From: CALGSZ01 sp042408955
Lineage (GTDB): Bacteria > Chloroflexota > Chloroflexia > Thermomicrobiales > UBA6265
Direction of reading: 5' to 3'
Assembly (NCBI GenBank): GCA_042408955.1
Contig: JBHOQQ010000136.1
Coordinates: forward strand, 4,834 to 68,833
DNA length: 64,000 bases
Shown: piece after piece, positions 26,746 to 36,553 of the stretch
Layout: each line of letters begins with the position of its first letter
Position numbering within the stretch: the stretch's first letter is position 1
Notes under the pieces: generated by a model
Told to the model about the DNA's origin: nothing
Database searches by the model: none
Seen by the model: only the letters and a program-made list of their open reading frames with translations
Program-made: the position numbers and the translations under genes

Positions 26746-27570
26746 CTAATCATCTCCCGAAAGGGCGACAAGAGGATCGAGGAGGCCACGCCACCGCCCT
26801 GACCGGCGGCGCAGCGTGATGTCGCCGAACAGCTCTGGCTGATCCGCATCAACGACCCGCCGGCGAATGAGCACCAGCACCGCGAGAAAAGCCGTCCGCA
26901 CTTCATGTGCGTCCTGACACTCCCTGGCAACGCGGCTGAATGGCACGTCGCTCCGGCCAGCCAGCAGGCGTAACACTCGCTCCACCATGGCCGCGAGAGA
27001 GATCATCGGGCGTGCGGTGATGATCTCGCGCGGCGATGGAATCATCGCAAGACGTCGCCGCAACGCCTTCGCGAGCCACGATGCCTCATGCGCCGCCAGC
27101 CTCGGTGGCTCCACTGGCGCTGGCACGGTCAATGCGTGCCGCGCCCGAGGATAGGCACCAACTCCGAGCTGATCTCGATGCGCAAGCTCAATCGCCGCGC
27201 GCTTGATCGCCTGATACTCGATCAACTGTTGCGCAAGATCTCCCGATTCGGTCTCATCATCCTCAGTTGCCGGGCGTGGCAGCAGCGACCGGGATTTCAG
27301 CAGCACCAAGCGAGCGCCGACCGTGGCAAATTCAGCGAGCACCTGCGGCGAGACACTCCCGAGTGATGCTACGTGCGCGAGAAATTGCTCGGTCACTGCC
27401 ACCAACGAGACATCGGTAATTGGCAACTGATTTCGCTCAATCAAGCGCAGCAAGACGTCAAGCGGCCCCTCGAAGGTCGGTAGCCGCAGTTGATAGTCGT
27501 GCAGAATTGGTGTCTCTGGCGCCACAGCATCCACAGTGACGAGTGTACGCGATTGTTCGTACACCGTCAT
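26746..27570 (-). CDS. scpA: Segregation and condensation protein A (kleisin)
   Basis: A 274-residue kleisin that bridges the SMC heads. The N-terminus has the family signature LPTFEGPLDVLLRLIERNQLPITDVSLVAVTEQFLAHV, then LAEFATVGARLVLLKSRSLLPRP. The C-terminal winged helix ends in VLVLIRRRVVDADQPELFGDITL. It is directly followed by scpB. SMC itself is not in the window. Confidence 0.93.
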   Translation of the reverse strand: MTVYEQSRTLVTVDAVAPETPILHDYQLRLPTFEGPLDVLLRLIERNQLPITDVSLVAVTEQFLAHVASLGSVSPQVLAEFATVGARLVLLKSRSLLPRPATEDDETESGDLAQQLIEYQAIKRAAIELAHRDQLGVGAYPRARHALTVPAPVEPPRLAAHEASWLAKALRRRLAMIPSPREIITARPMISLAAMVERVLRLLAGRSDVPFSRVARECQDAHEVRTAFLAVLVLIRRRVVDADQPELFGDITLRRRSGRWRGLLDPLVALSGDD

Positions 27571-27879
27571 CTCCCAGCAATGCAGCTGCTAAGCACGGTT
27601 CATGATCTGAGCGGCTGTGACGTTCGCTTCAGCCACAGCCCCAGCACGCTTGTGATCACCCTGGCCCCAAGTCAGGCCGGATCACCGCCTGCCGGCTTGC
27701 TCGCTGCCACGCTCTTCACCGCCCCCGCTGAGAGCCAGGAGCACGTGCCGCACGGGGCGAGGCTATGGCCAGCGGTTTCATCCTACCTTCATGTTCGGGT
27801 GGGAAGCTCACCCATGTGCGGCACGCATGGACGCGCCGTATTGCGATTCGATTGGAAGACACAAGGAGACCACGTCCAG
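27571..27879. other. Divergent intergenic region between scpA and the ABC-transporter operon
   Basis: Both neighbouring units read outward, so it must contain their promoters, but I found no pair of boxes good enough to call. No gene is supported; AAGGAGA near 27863 is the ribosome-binding site of the next gene. Confidence 0.4.
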
Positions 27880-28554
27880 ATGCATCCTCGAGCCGTGACA
27901 TGGCTGACGCTCACAATCGTGCTTCTCACCCTGGGAGCGTGGGAAGCTCGCAGCGCTCACAAGGCTACAGCTGCTCCTCAGCAGTGCGCTCGTGCGACGC
28001 CGGCGCCTCCCGCCGTGACATCTTTCTCTCCCACGCCACCACCCTCGGCTGCGCCCACCCAAGGATCCCTACCAACCGAGGAGAACGCACCAGGCGATAT
28101 TCCAGACACGCAAGCGTTTGTGCCCTACACCTCGGTTGAGGGGGGCTACACGATTCTCATGCCGGAGGGATGGGCGCGAAGGGACGATGGTCCCAACGTG
28201 CAATTCTCCGACAAGCTGCACACGTTCTCCGTAGATGTGCGTTGCGCCAATTCTCCCCCGACGGTCAACAGCGTGACCAGCAGCGAGGTTCCGGCATTAG
28301 CCAAGCAGGTTCCGGACTTCGAACTCATAGAGATTAAGGCGATTGATCTGCCCGCCGGTCCTGCGATCTTGATTCGCTACCGGGCGAACTCCGTGCCAGA
28401 TGAGGTGACTGGAAAACAGCACCGCCTCGACGTCGACCGCTATGAATTCTTCAAAGACGGCCGGTTGGTCGCGGTCTCATTGGCAGTGCCAGCCGGCTCC
28501 GACAACGCTGACGTCTCCAACCTGATCGCGCGGAGCTTCCAATGGGTATCATGA
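27880..28554 (+). CDS. Exported protein with PsbP/MOG1-like domain
   Basis: A 224-residue secreted protein. Residues 1-31 form a signal peptide (hydrophobic core VTWLTLTIVLLTLGAW). A Pro/Ala/Thr-rich linker spans about 32-75. From about residue 85, EGGYTILMPEGWARRDD... and the alternating strand pattern up to LIARSFQWVS resemble the PsbP/MOG1-like fold used by small exported binding proteins. The ATG has AAGGAGA about ten bases upstream. The stop overlaps the next ABC ATPase by ATGA, tying it to the transporter; it may be its periplasmic or cell-surface partner. The fold assignment is inference. Confidence 0.65.
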   Translation: MHPRAVTWLTLTIVLLTLGAWEARSAHKATAAPQQCARATPAPPAVTSFSPTPPPSAAPTQGSLPTEENAPGDIPDTQAFVPYTSVEGGYTILMPEGWARRDDGPNVQFSDKLHTFSVDVRCANSPPTVNSVTSSEVPALAKQVPDFELIEIKAIDLPAGPAILIRYRANSVPDEVTGKQHRLDVDRYEFFKDGRLVAVSLAVPAGSDNADVSNLIARSFQWVS

Positions 28555-29219
28555 GCACTCCCGTACTCGAGGCACACGAGCTCTACCGCTTTTACCACAC
28601 GGAGGAAGATGAGACCCTGGCATTACGCGGGGTTTCTCTGACCATCCACGCGGGCGAGTTCGTGGCCGTGGTCGGCCCCTCAGGCAGTGGCAAGTCAACG
28701 CTCCTCCAGTGCTTGGCCGGACTTGACGATCCCGACGGAGGCTGGGTCACTCTTGCTGGTGAACGCCTTTCACGACGGCTCGAGCCGGACCGCGCGCGCC
28801 ACCGCGCCCAACGCATCGGGCTCCTCCTTCAATCGGACAATTTGCTACCCCACCTGACGATCGAAGCCAATCTCCGTGCAGCGACAGCGCTTGCGGGGAA
28901 TCGTGACCGCTCCAAGATCCGCGCGCTCCTCGAGGATGTCGGACTATCGCACCGGGCAGCAGCGCTGCCATCGGAGGTCTCCGGTGGCGAGCTCGCTCGT
29001 GCAGGCGTCGCCCTCGCGTTGATCAACGATCCCCTTGTAGTGCTCGCCGACGAGCCGACCGGCGAGGTGGACGCGCTTAGTGAGGCGCGCGTGCTCATGC
29101 TCTTGCAAACCCACGCGCGCAATGGGAAGGCTGTTCTCGTTGTGACGCATAGCTCATCGGTTGCCCGCGTTGCCCATCGCATCCTCCACTTGGTTGATGG
29201 GAGGTTGGTCAATGACTGA
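28551..29219 (+). CDS. ABC transporter ATP-binding protein (MacB/LolD type), first of two
   Basis: A 222-residue ATPase of the MacB/LolD/FtsE group. Walker A is GPSGSGKST, Walker B VVLADEPTGEVD, with an H-loop in VVTHSSS. The signature reads SGGELARAG instead of the usual SGGQxQRVA, a notable deviation that may affect ATP hydrolysis. The ATG at 28551 overlaps the upstream stop (ATGA). It shares the operon with a second ATPase and a single FtsX-type permease, so the two ATPases may form a heterodimer. Confidence 0.87.
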   Translation: MSTPVLEAHELYRFYHTEEDETLALRGVSLTIHAGEFVAVVGPSGSGKSTLLQCLAGLDDPDGGWVTLAGERLSRRLEPDRARHRAQRIGLLLQSDNLLPHLTIEANLRAATALAGNRDRSKIRALLEDVGLSHRAAALPSEVSGGELARAGVALALINDPLVVLADEPTGEVDALSEARVLMLLQTHARNGKAVLVVTHSSSVARVAHRILHLVDGRLVND

Positions 29220-29928
29220 AGCCCTGGTCTTGGCAGATCATGTGTCCCGGAGGTTTGGCGATGGTGCCACCGCGACCGAGGCATTACGCGATGCGAGTTG
29301 TCTCATCAATCCCGGCGAGCGAATCGCGCTGACCGGCTCAAGTGGTAGTGGGAAATCGACATTGCTGCATCTGCTCGGTGGCTTGGACATGCCAACGCGT
29401 GGCACGGTTACGTGGCCAGCGCTTGGGACACGAGACCAGCTGCGTCCATGCAAGATTAGCTATGTCTTCCAGGGGCCGAGCCTGCTACCGGCCCTCTCCG
29501 TGATTGAGAACGTCCGTCTGCCGTTGCTCCTAGCCGGGCTGTCCGAGCAGGAAGCAGCACTGCGAGCGGCGGATGTGCTAGCACGCTTCGGCCTAAGCCA
29601 GCTCAGCGAAAAACTTCCCGAGGAACTATCGGGCGGTCAAGCGCAACGAGTAGCGATCGCCCGAGCAGTTGTCGTCCAACCCAAACTGCTCTTAGCCGAT
29701 GAGCCGACCGGTCAACTCGACACAGCAACAGCTCTTCAGACCGTCATGACGCTCACCGAGCTGCTCGATGAGCTGGGGAGTGCGCTGCTGCTCGCGACGC
29801 ACGACCTGCGAGTCGCCGAGCGCTTTGCATACGTCTGGACTATGCGCGACGGGTACCTTGCCACAAGCTCGGCTTCAGCAATTCCCACACCTTCAGAGGA
29901 AGCGGCCCATCATCTTCAAGCTTGGTAA
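29212..29928 (+). CDS. ABC transporter ATP-binding protein (MacB/LolD type), second of two
   Basis: A 238-residue ATPase with canonical motifs: Walker A GSSGSGKST, signature LSGGQAQRVAIARA, Walker B LLADEPTGQLD and H-loop LATHDLRV. The ATG lies eight bases inside the 3' end of the first ATPase gene. Having canonical motifs, it may be the catalytically competent partner of the degenerate upstream ATPase. Likely moves or releases lipids, lipoproteins or peptides together with the downstream permease. Confidence 0.88.
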   Translation: MTEALVLADHVSRRFGDGATATEALRDASCLINPGERIALTGSSGSGKSTLLHLLGGLDMPTRGTVTWPALGTRDQLRPCKISYVFQGPSLLPALSVIENVRLPLLLAGLSEQEAALRAADVLARFGLSQLSEKLPEELSGGQAQRVAIARAVVVQPKLLLADEPTGQLDTATALQTVMTLTELLDELGSALLLATHDLRVAERFAYVWTMRDGYLATSSASAIPTPSEEAAHHLQAW

Positions 29929-29954
29929 CGAGAGGACCGAAAGCGAGACATCAG

Positions 29955-32621
29955 ATGACATCACTCTCCAGAATCTGGTTAGAAGGTTTGCTGCGGCGAC
30001 GAGGGATACGACTCATTACCACGGCAACAGGAATCGCTGTCACCGTTGCCCTGCTTGGGAGCCTTGCCGGATTCGTCGCAACCGCCGAGGCGAGCATGAC
30101 CCGGCAAGCTATTGCCGCAGTGAGCGTGGATTGGCAGATTCAACTCGCACCTGGCGCGAGCGTCGATGCCGCGGCGGCTGAGCTCGCCCGATCGCCCGGA
30201 TATACCAAACTTGCCCAGGTTGGATACGCCGACACTCCAGGGTTCGAGGCTACCACGGGCGACACCACGCAAACGACGGGTCCCGGTCAGGTGCTGGGCG
30301 TGGCTCCGGATTACCGCGACCTGTTTCCCAACGAGATTCGTCTCCTCATTGGAGAAGGGCACGTTCTCCTGGCGCAACAAACCGCTGCGAATCTCCATGC
30401 TACTCCCGGCACCACCGTGGCAATCAAGCGCCCAGGACTGCCGCCCGTACCAGTCACTGTCGATGCCATCGTTGATCTACCGGAAGCAGATTCGCTCTTT
30501 CAACCCCTGGGATCCGCGGCTGGTGCAACCCCGCAGGCTCCTCCCGATAATGTGTTGATCCTCCCATTGCCCATTTGGCACAACGTCTTCGATCCCGTCG
30601 CTCAGATCGCGCCTAACGCGGTGCGCATGCAACTGCACGCGACGATACCGCACACTCTTCCAGCGGCACCGGCGGCCGCGTATGTTGCGGTCACCCGGTG
30701 GGCACGCAACTACGAAGCTCGGCTTGCCGGGACCGTCCTGGTGGGAAACAACCTTGGAGCTCGGCTCGATGCGGCCCGCTCCGATGCCTTGTATGCACGG
30801 CTCCTCTTTCTCTTTTTGGGATTGCCAGGAGCAATCCTTGCGGCCCTGGTCACGGCGATGATCGTTGCCTCGGGTGCAGAACGACGCCGCAGGGATCAGG
30901 CCTTGCTGCGCGTCCGAGGGGCATCAGCCAGGCAGATCGTTCAGCTCGCCGGCTTGGAGGCGCTCTGCATTGGTCTTTTGGGAACCCTCGCCGGGATGGT
31001 GACGGCTTTCGCGGTTGTGCGGCTCAGTTTCGGACATTGGGGATTGAGCAACGAATGGGCCACGACGCTGGTGTGGGGAGGAGTGGCGACACTTGGAGGC
31101 ATGGGTGTCGCGGTGCTGACCGTGCTGGTTCCAGCCTGGCGTGACACGCGCCGGGAGCGAATCGTCGCAGTGCGGCGCAGCGTTCGGCGCGAGGACCGAC
31201 CGTGGTGGGAACGTCTCGGGCTTGATCTCTGGCTCCTTGTCATCGCCGGCATCGTTTATTGGCAGGTTAAACGGAGCGGCTATCAGATCGTTCTTGCGCC
31301 GGAGGGAGTCCCGCGCGTGTCGGTATCCTACACGTCGTTGCTTGCGCCTCTCCTCATCTGGGGTGGCTTGGCGCTCCTCGTCATGCGTCTCAGCCGCTTG
31401 CTGCTGGCGCACCACGGCAAGGTTGCGATCCCGTTGCTGCGACCGATTGGTGGGAATCTCGCAGCGGTGATTGCCGCTTCGCTGAGTCGCCAGCGTGCTC
31501 GCATCGCGACTGGTCTCGTTCTCATCACCTTGGCAGTGGCCTATGCCGCCTCAACAGCGATCTTCAACGCGACGTACGAGCAGCAATCCCTCGTTGATGC
31601 GCAGCTGACAAACGGCGCAGACGTCACCGTTAGCGGAGGCCAGAGTCTGGACCTGCTCCCCTACGTGCCAGCGATCACGCACCTGCCCGGCGTCCACGCC
31701 GTTGTGCCGATGCTGCACCGCTTCGCATACGTCGGCAACGATCTGCAAGATCTTTATGGCGTCGACCCAACCCGCCTGAGGCAGGCCACTCGGCTGACGG
31801 ACGCCTTCTTCGCCGGAATCACCGCCGATCAGGCAATGCAGCTGCTTGCCATGACACCAGACGGCATTTTGGTCTCTCCAGAGACAGTCAGCGATTTTCA
31901 GCTCCAGCCGGGAGATACGCTCAAGCTTCGTCTCCAAAGCGCGACCGATCACCAATACCACCTGGTTTCATTTCATTATGTTGGGATCGCTCGCGAATTC
32001 CCCACTGCGCCGAGTGATTCCTTTCTCGTCGCGAACGCCGACTACGTGAAGCAGCAGACGGGCTTACCTGCGGCTGAAACGCTCCTCATCAAAACCGATG
32101 GGTCTCCATCACGTGTCGCGGCGAACGTGCGAGCACTCCTCGGTGAAACCTCCGGAGCGACGGTGCACGACATCATTGAGCAGCGGAGGATCACCCGAAC
32201 CAGCTTGACCGCGATAAGTCTTCAAGGTTTGAGCCGGTTGCAGCTGAGTTTCGCCGTCGTCCTCGCGGCATCTGGCGCTGCACTCGTGCTGGCGCTTAGT
32301 CTCGCCGAACGACGTCGGACCCTTGCGGTCATCACGGCATTGGGAGCCACTCCGCGTCAGCTCAAGGCATTTATCTGGGGAGAGACTGGGCTCATGCTCG
32401 CCGGTGGATTACTCGCCGGTGGGTTGCTCGGCTGGTCCATTGCAACGGTCCTCGTTCAGCTTCTGACCCATGTATTTGATCCGCCCCCGCAGAGTATGGC
32501 CATCCCAGGTGCCTATCTGGTCGTGGTCTGCGCTGCAACGATGATTGCTGTGGCAATTGCTGGGCAAGTGATTGCATTGTTGAGCCGACACGGCATTCTT
32601 GAGACGCTGCGTCGCCTGTAA
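29955..32621 (+). CDS. FtsX/MacB-type ABC permease, double-length
   Basis: An 888-residue membrane protein of the ten-span type built from two FtsX halves. Span 1 is near residue 25-45, followed by a large extracytoplasmic domain (about 50-280), a first FtsX set with the ATPase-contact segment QALLRVRGASARQIVQL, a central pair of spans, a second external domain, and a C-terminal FtsX set containing RRTLAVITALGATPRQLKAFIWGE. This ABC3-type arrangement is common in Gram-positive-like and Chloroflexi exporters. The ATG at 29955 removes an upstream TTG alternative that overlaps the ATPase gene. Confidence 0.87.
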   Translation: MTSLSRIWLEGLLRRRGIRLITTATGIAVTVALLGSLAGFVATAEASMTRQAIAAVSVDWQIQLAPGASVDAAAAELARSPGYTKLAQVGYADTPGFEATTGDTTQTTGPGQVLGVAPDYRDLFPNEIRLLIGEGHVLLAQQTAANLHATPGTTVAIKRPGLPPVPVTVDAIVDLPEADSLFQPLGSAAGATPQAPPDNVLILPLPIWHNVFDPVAQIAPNAVRMQLHATIPHTLPAAPAAAYVAVTRWARNYEARLAGTVLVGNNLGARLDAARSDALYARLLFLFLGLPGAILAALVTAMIVASGAERRRRDQALLRVRGASARQIVQLAGLEALCIGLLGTLAGMVTAFAVVRLSFGHWGLSNEWATTLVWGGVATLGGMGVAVLTVLVPAWRDTRRERIVAVRRSVRREDRPWWERLGLDLWLLVIAGIVYWQVKRSGYQIVLAPEGVPRVSVSYTSLLAPLLIWGGLALLVMRLSRLLLAHHGKVAIPLLRPIGGNLAAVIAASLSRQRARIATGLVLITLAVAYAASTAIFNATYEQQSLVDAQLTNGADVTVSGGQSLDLLPYVPAITHLPGVHAVVPMLHRFAYVGNDLQDLYGVDPTRLRQATRLTDAFFAGITADQAMQLLAMTPDGILVSPETVSDFQLQPGDTLKLRLQSATDHQYHLVSFHYVGIAREFPTAPSDSFLVANADYVKQQTGLPAAETLLIKTDGSPSRVAANVRALLGETSGATVHDIIEQRRITRTSLTAISLQGLSRLQLSFAVVLAASGAALVLALSLAERRRTLAVITALGATPRQLKAFIWGETGLMLAGGLLAGGLLGWSIATVLVQLLTHVFDPPPQSMAIPGAYLVVVCAATMIAVAIAGQVIALLSRHGILETLRRL

Positions 32622-32623
32622 AT

Positions 32624-32670
32624 GGGCGCGCTGTCGCCAGTTAATGGGGGCATAGTTTGGCACAGCGCCC
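32624..32670. terminator. Imperfect hairpin between convergent genes
   Basis: GGGCGC(G)CTGT at 32624-32634 pairs with ACAGCGCCC at 32662-32670, with an inner GCCA/TGGC stem. It lies just after the permease stop and before the convergent HD-domain gene. There is no U tract, so a terminator role is only suggested by position. Confidence 0.35.
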
Positions 32671-32750
32671 ACGCCCCTGAGAGCCGACTCATCACCCGCT
32701 CTTCACGGAACAGTGGCACCAAGGCTCAAATGGGCCTCAGGCCCCTGACG

Positions 32751-33263
32751 TCAGCCTACACGGTCGGCGGCGATGAGCCGGTGAAGCGCGGCATCAGGTG
32801 GCGGTGGATCATCTTCGTGGTGCTCAATCAACCAGCAGACCCGCGGTGTGCAGCCAAGCGTGGCGGCGAGACTGGCCCCGAGCTTCGGGTGATGAACCGC
32901 GAGCGCGAGGCCAGCCCGCCAGCGCGGAGCAGGCAGCCGCGCTAGCCGCGCGAGTAAGCCAGGTGCATATCGCCGCAAGATCACCCGCGTCACCCGGTCG
33001 ACGAGCCGCACACGAAACGGCGGCATGACCTTGCCGGCATCGTGCAGCAGCGCGGCGAGGAGCACGTCGCGATCACGTTCGCCCGCCGCCACGAGACGTT
33101 GATAAACCCGGAAGAGGTGAGCTTGGTCGTAGAGCGGCAGACGGCGAAACGCTGCCGCTTGCGCCTCGGAGAGCAGCTCTTCTACCGCTTCATCCAAGCC
33201 TTCGGGAAGCGAAACAGGTGTGAGCGCTGCAATCCCCTGGCGCAATCGCTCATGCCAAGCCAT
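32751..33263 (-). CDS. HD-domain protein (probable metal-dependent phosphohydrolase)
   Basis: A 170-residue small HD-domain protein. QAHLFRVYQRL supplies the first histidine, LLAALLHDAGKV is the HD motif, and later histidines appear in LAVHHPKLG and LIEHHEDDP. Such stand-alone HD proteins hydrolyse nucleotides or phosphate esters, but the substrate cannot be inferred. It follows the M50 protease gene by eleven bases on the same strand. Confidence 0.8.
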   Translation of the reverse strand: MAWHERLRQGIAALTPVSLPEGLDEAVEELLSEAQAAAFRRLPLYDQAHLFRVYQRLVAAGERDRDVLLAALLHDAGKVMPPFRVRLVDRVTRVILRRYAPGLLARLARLPAPRWRAGLALAVHHPKLGASLAATLGCTPRVCWLIEHHEDDPPPPDAALHRLIAADRVG

Positions 33264-33274
33264 AGCCTAGACCA

Positions 33275-34048
33275 TCAGAGCAACGTGCGGAACAACAGTG
33301 ATTGCAGCGGCGCGATCATCTCTCCGGTGATCGACCGGCCAAGCTGGCCGCTCAGGAAAAAGATGAGGAACAAGATGAGAAAACCATACCGCTCCAGCGG
33401 AGCAAGCACTGGATACCAAAAGTTCGGCAATATCCCCACGAGCACCTTGTGTCCATCCAGCGGGGGGATCGGGATCATGTTGAACGAGGCCAGCAACACG
33501 TTCACCCAGAAATACCAGCCGAGAAAGAACGCGAGTGATCCGCGCTCGGCAGGGCTGTAGAGTAGGTTGCCGAAATCGCTGGCGCTCCAGCCCGCGAGGC
33601 GCAACGAGATCGCCGCCACCAACGCTTGGGCGACATTCGAGACCGGTCCGGCCAGCGCGACGAGCGCCATCGAGCGTTTGCGACCCACGATGCCCAGACC
33701 GCGCAGCCGGTTTGGGTTGACCGGCACGGGCTTCCCCCAGCCAATGAAGCTATACCCCAGGGAAATCATGACCATGCCGAAGAAGCCAAACGGCTCGAAA
33801 TGCATTGCCGGATTGAGCGTGATGCGCCCGAGCGATTTGGCCGTGTCGTCGCCAAGCCGCCACGCCGTATAGGCGTGCATGAATTCATGGATCGTCGTGG
33901 CGATCACGAAGGCGCCGAGGATCGCCGCAACTTGCTCCAAGGGTGGCAAGCTCCGGCGGTTAAGCACCTGCAACGCGAGCAGCAAGAGCAGGATCAGGAA
34001 GATACCGCTTGTGGGATCACCGCGCTGGACGAAGCCGAGTCGTTTCAT
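33275..34048 (-). CDS. Site-2 protease family (M50) membrane metalloprotease, short form
   Basis: A 257-residue membrane protein of the YwhC-like M50 branch. The zinc site is HEFMH (54-58); the third ligand lies in IPIPPLDGHKVLVG near residue 199. It lacks PDZ or CBS domains. The ATG at 34048 has AGGAG three bases upstream; a much longer open frame upstream is mostly repeat sequence and the end of oppF. It differs in type from the CBS-bearing M50 protein at 22.7 kb. Substrate unknown. Confidence 0.85.
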   Translation of the reverse strand: MKRLGFVQRGDPTSGIFLILLLLLALQVLNRRSLPPLEQVAAILGAFVIATTIHEFMHAYTAWRLGDDTAKSLGRITLNPAMHFEPFGFFGMVMISLGYSFIGWGKPVPVNPNRLRGLGIVGRKRSMALVALAGPVSNVAQALVAAISLRLAGWSASDFGNLLYSPAERGSLAFFLGWYFWVNVLLASFNMIPIPPLDGHKVLVGILPNFWYPVLAPLERYGFLILFLIFFLSGQLGRSITGEMIAPLQSLLFRTLL

Positions 34049-34061
34049 GTGCTCCTGGCTT

Positions 34062-34119
34062 CGAGCTTCGAGCTTCGGATCAGCGAGTTTATCGCGCGAA
34101 GCTCTAAGCTCGAAGCTCG
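34062..34119. repeat. 14-bp perfect inverted repeat built from a 7-bp tandem unit
   Basis: CGAGCTTCGAGCTT at 34062-34075 is the exact reverse complement of 34106-34119, with 30 bases between. Each arm contains two tandem TTCGAGC-type units. It lies between the oppF stop and the M50 start and may end or shield the oppDF transcript. Confidence 0.6.
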
Positions 34120-34128
34120 CTCCCGTAT

Positions 34129-35172
<1,044 letters not shown>

Positions 35173-36255
35173 CTACGCCTCCTGCTGCCGTGGCGGCTCG
35201 GCATCTTTGCTGACTTCTTCCCAGAACCAGCACGCCGCGTAATGCCCGTCGCTCACCTTGAGCAGCGGTGGATTCTTTTGCTCGCACTTCTCTCGCGCAT
35301 AGTTGCATCGCGGCACAAAGGGGCACATGTCAGGAAGATCGATCAGATCCGGCGGCAAGCCGCGAATCGGCTCCAGCTTCTCCTTGCGCTCGGCGTCGAG
35401 GCGTGGAATCGACTTGAGCAAGCCGACCGTATACGGATGCCGCGGGTTGGCAAAGATCTCTTCGGTCGTTCCCGTCTCCACGATGTGGCCGGCATACATC
35501 ACCATGATGCGATCAGCCATACCGGCGACCACGCCCATCGAGTGGGTAATCAGGATCACGCCGGTATCGCGCTCCATTTGCAAGGTGCGCATCAGATCGA
35601 GGATCTGAGCCTGAATCGTCACATCCAGCGCCGTCGTCGGCTCATCGGCGATGATCAACTTGGGATTGCACGACAGGGCCATGGCGATCATCACGCGCTG
35701 CCGCATGCCGCCGGAGAACTGGTGCGGATACTGATCGATGCGCTCTTCCGCGTTGGGGATCCCCACCATCTTGAGCAGCTCGATGGCTCGCGCACGCGCC
35801 TGATCCTTCGACATCCCGAGGTGAAGCTGGAGCGCCTCGCTAATCTGCCGGTTGATCGTCAACACGGGATTGAGCGACGTCATCGGGTCCTGGAAGATCA
35901 TTGCGATCTTATGCCCGCGAATCTTCCGGACCTCGTTGTCCGACAACTGGAGAATGTCGCGGCCATCAAAGATGATCTCGCCGCCGACAATCTTGCCGGG
36001 CGGTGTGGGAATGAGCCGCATGATGGACAGCCCGGTCATGCTCTTACCACACCCGGACTCGCCCACGACGCCCAGCGTCTCACCTGGCATGACATAGAAG
36101 GAAACGTCGTCGACGGCCTTGACGATGCCGTCCTGGGTGAAGAACTGTGTCTTGAGGTTGCGGACCTCAAGCAACGGCTGGACGCTGCCGTTGCCCCCAC
36201 TTTGTGCACCGGGCCGAGTCTGTGCCGCGCCCGGCACGCGCGCCTCTACGGCCAT
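35173..36255 (-). CDS. Peptide-type ABC transporter ATP-binding protein (OppD/DppD type), orphan pair
   Basis: A 360-residue ATPase: Walker A GESGCGKS, signature FSGGMRQRVMIAMAL, Walker B LIIADEPTTALDVT and a C-terminal cysteine region CPFVPRCNYAREKC. It starts a two-gene ATPase unit followed by an M50 protease and an HD protein. GGAG precedes the ATG. A TetR-type palindrome lies 27-40 bases upstream of the start, suggesting regulation by a repressor. Confidence 0.9.
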   Translation of the reverse strand: MAVEARVPGAAQTRPGAQSGGNGSVQPLLEVRNLKTQFFTQDGIVKAVDDVSFYVMPGETLGVVGESGCGKSMTGLSIMRLIPTPPGKIVGGEIIFDGRDILQLSDNEVRKIRGHKIAMIFQDPMTSLNPVLTINRQISEALQLHLGMSKDQARARAIELLKMVGIPNAEERIDQYPHQFSGGMRQRVMIAMALSCNPKLIIADEPTTALDVTIQAQILDLMRTLQMERDTGVILITHSMGVVAGMADRIMVMYAGHIVETGTTEEIFANPRHPYTVGLLKSIPRLDAERKEKLEPIRGLPPDLIDLPDMCPFVPRCNYAREKCEQKNPPLLKVSDGHYAACWFWEEVSKDAEPPRQQEA

Positions 36256-36281
36256 CGTGGCTCCTCTCGCCGCCCGAACGA

Positions 36282-36295
36282 TGAACGTTCGTTCA
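36282..36295. promoter_or_regulatory. TetR-type palindromic operator upstream of the orphan oppD
   Basis: TGAACGTTCGTTCA: half sites TGAACG and CGTTCA are exact reverse complements around a TT centre. Such GAACG-based palindromes are typical TetR-family operators. It lies just upstream of the oppD-like start; no matching promoter boxes were clear. The regulator is not known. Confidence 0.45.
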
Positions 36296-36553
36296 AGCTG
36301 GCAATCCCTACCTCAGCTAGCTGGCTAGCCCTTCGCCTGCCCCGATCGCCCCACGATCTGTGGGCTAACTTCCGCCTAAGCCAGACGGACTCCGTTGGGG
36401 AAGGCTAACAGCGGTGAAAGAATACCATGGGTTTTGAAACATGGGCAATAGTGCCCACGGCCCCCGGGCGCACACTACGCGACGCAATGCTCTCTCTCAG
36501 GAAAGACGGACACCCGCCTACGCCCGGCCCGGTGAGAATGCTACCATCACTGC

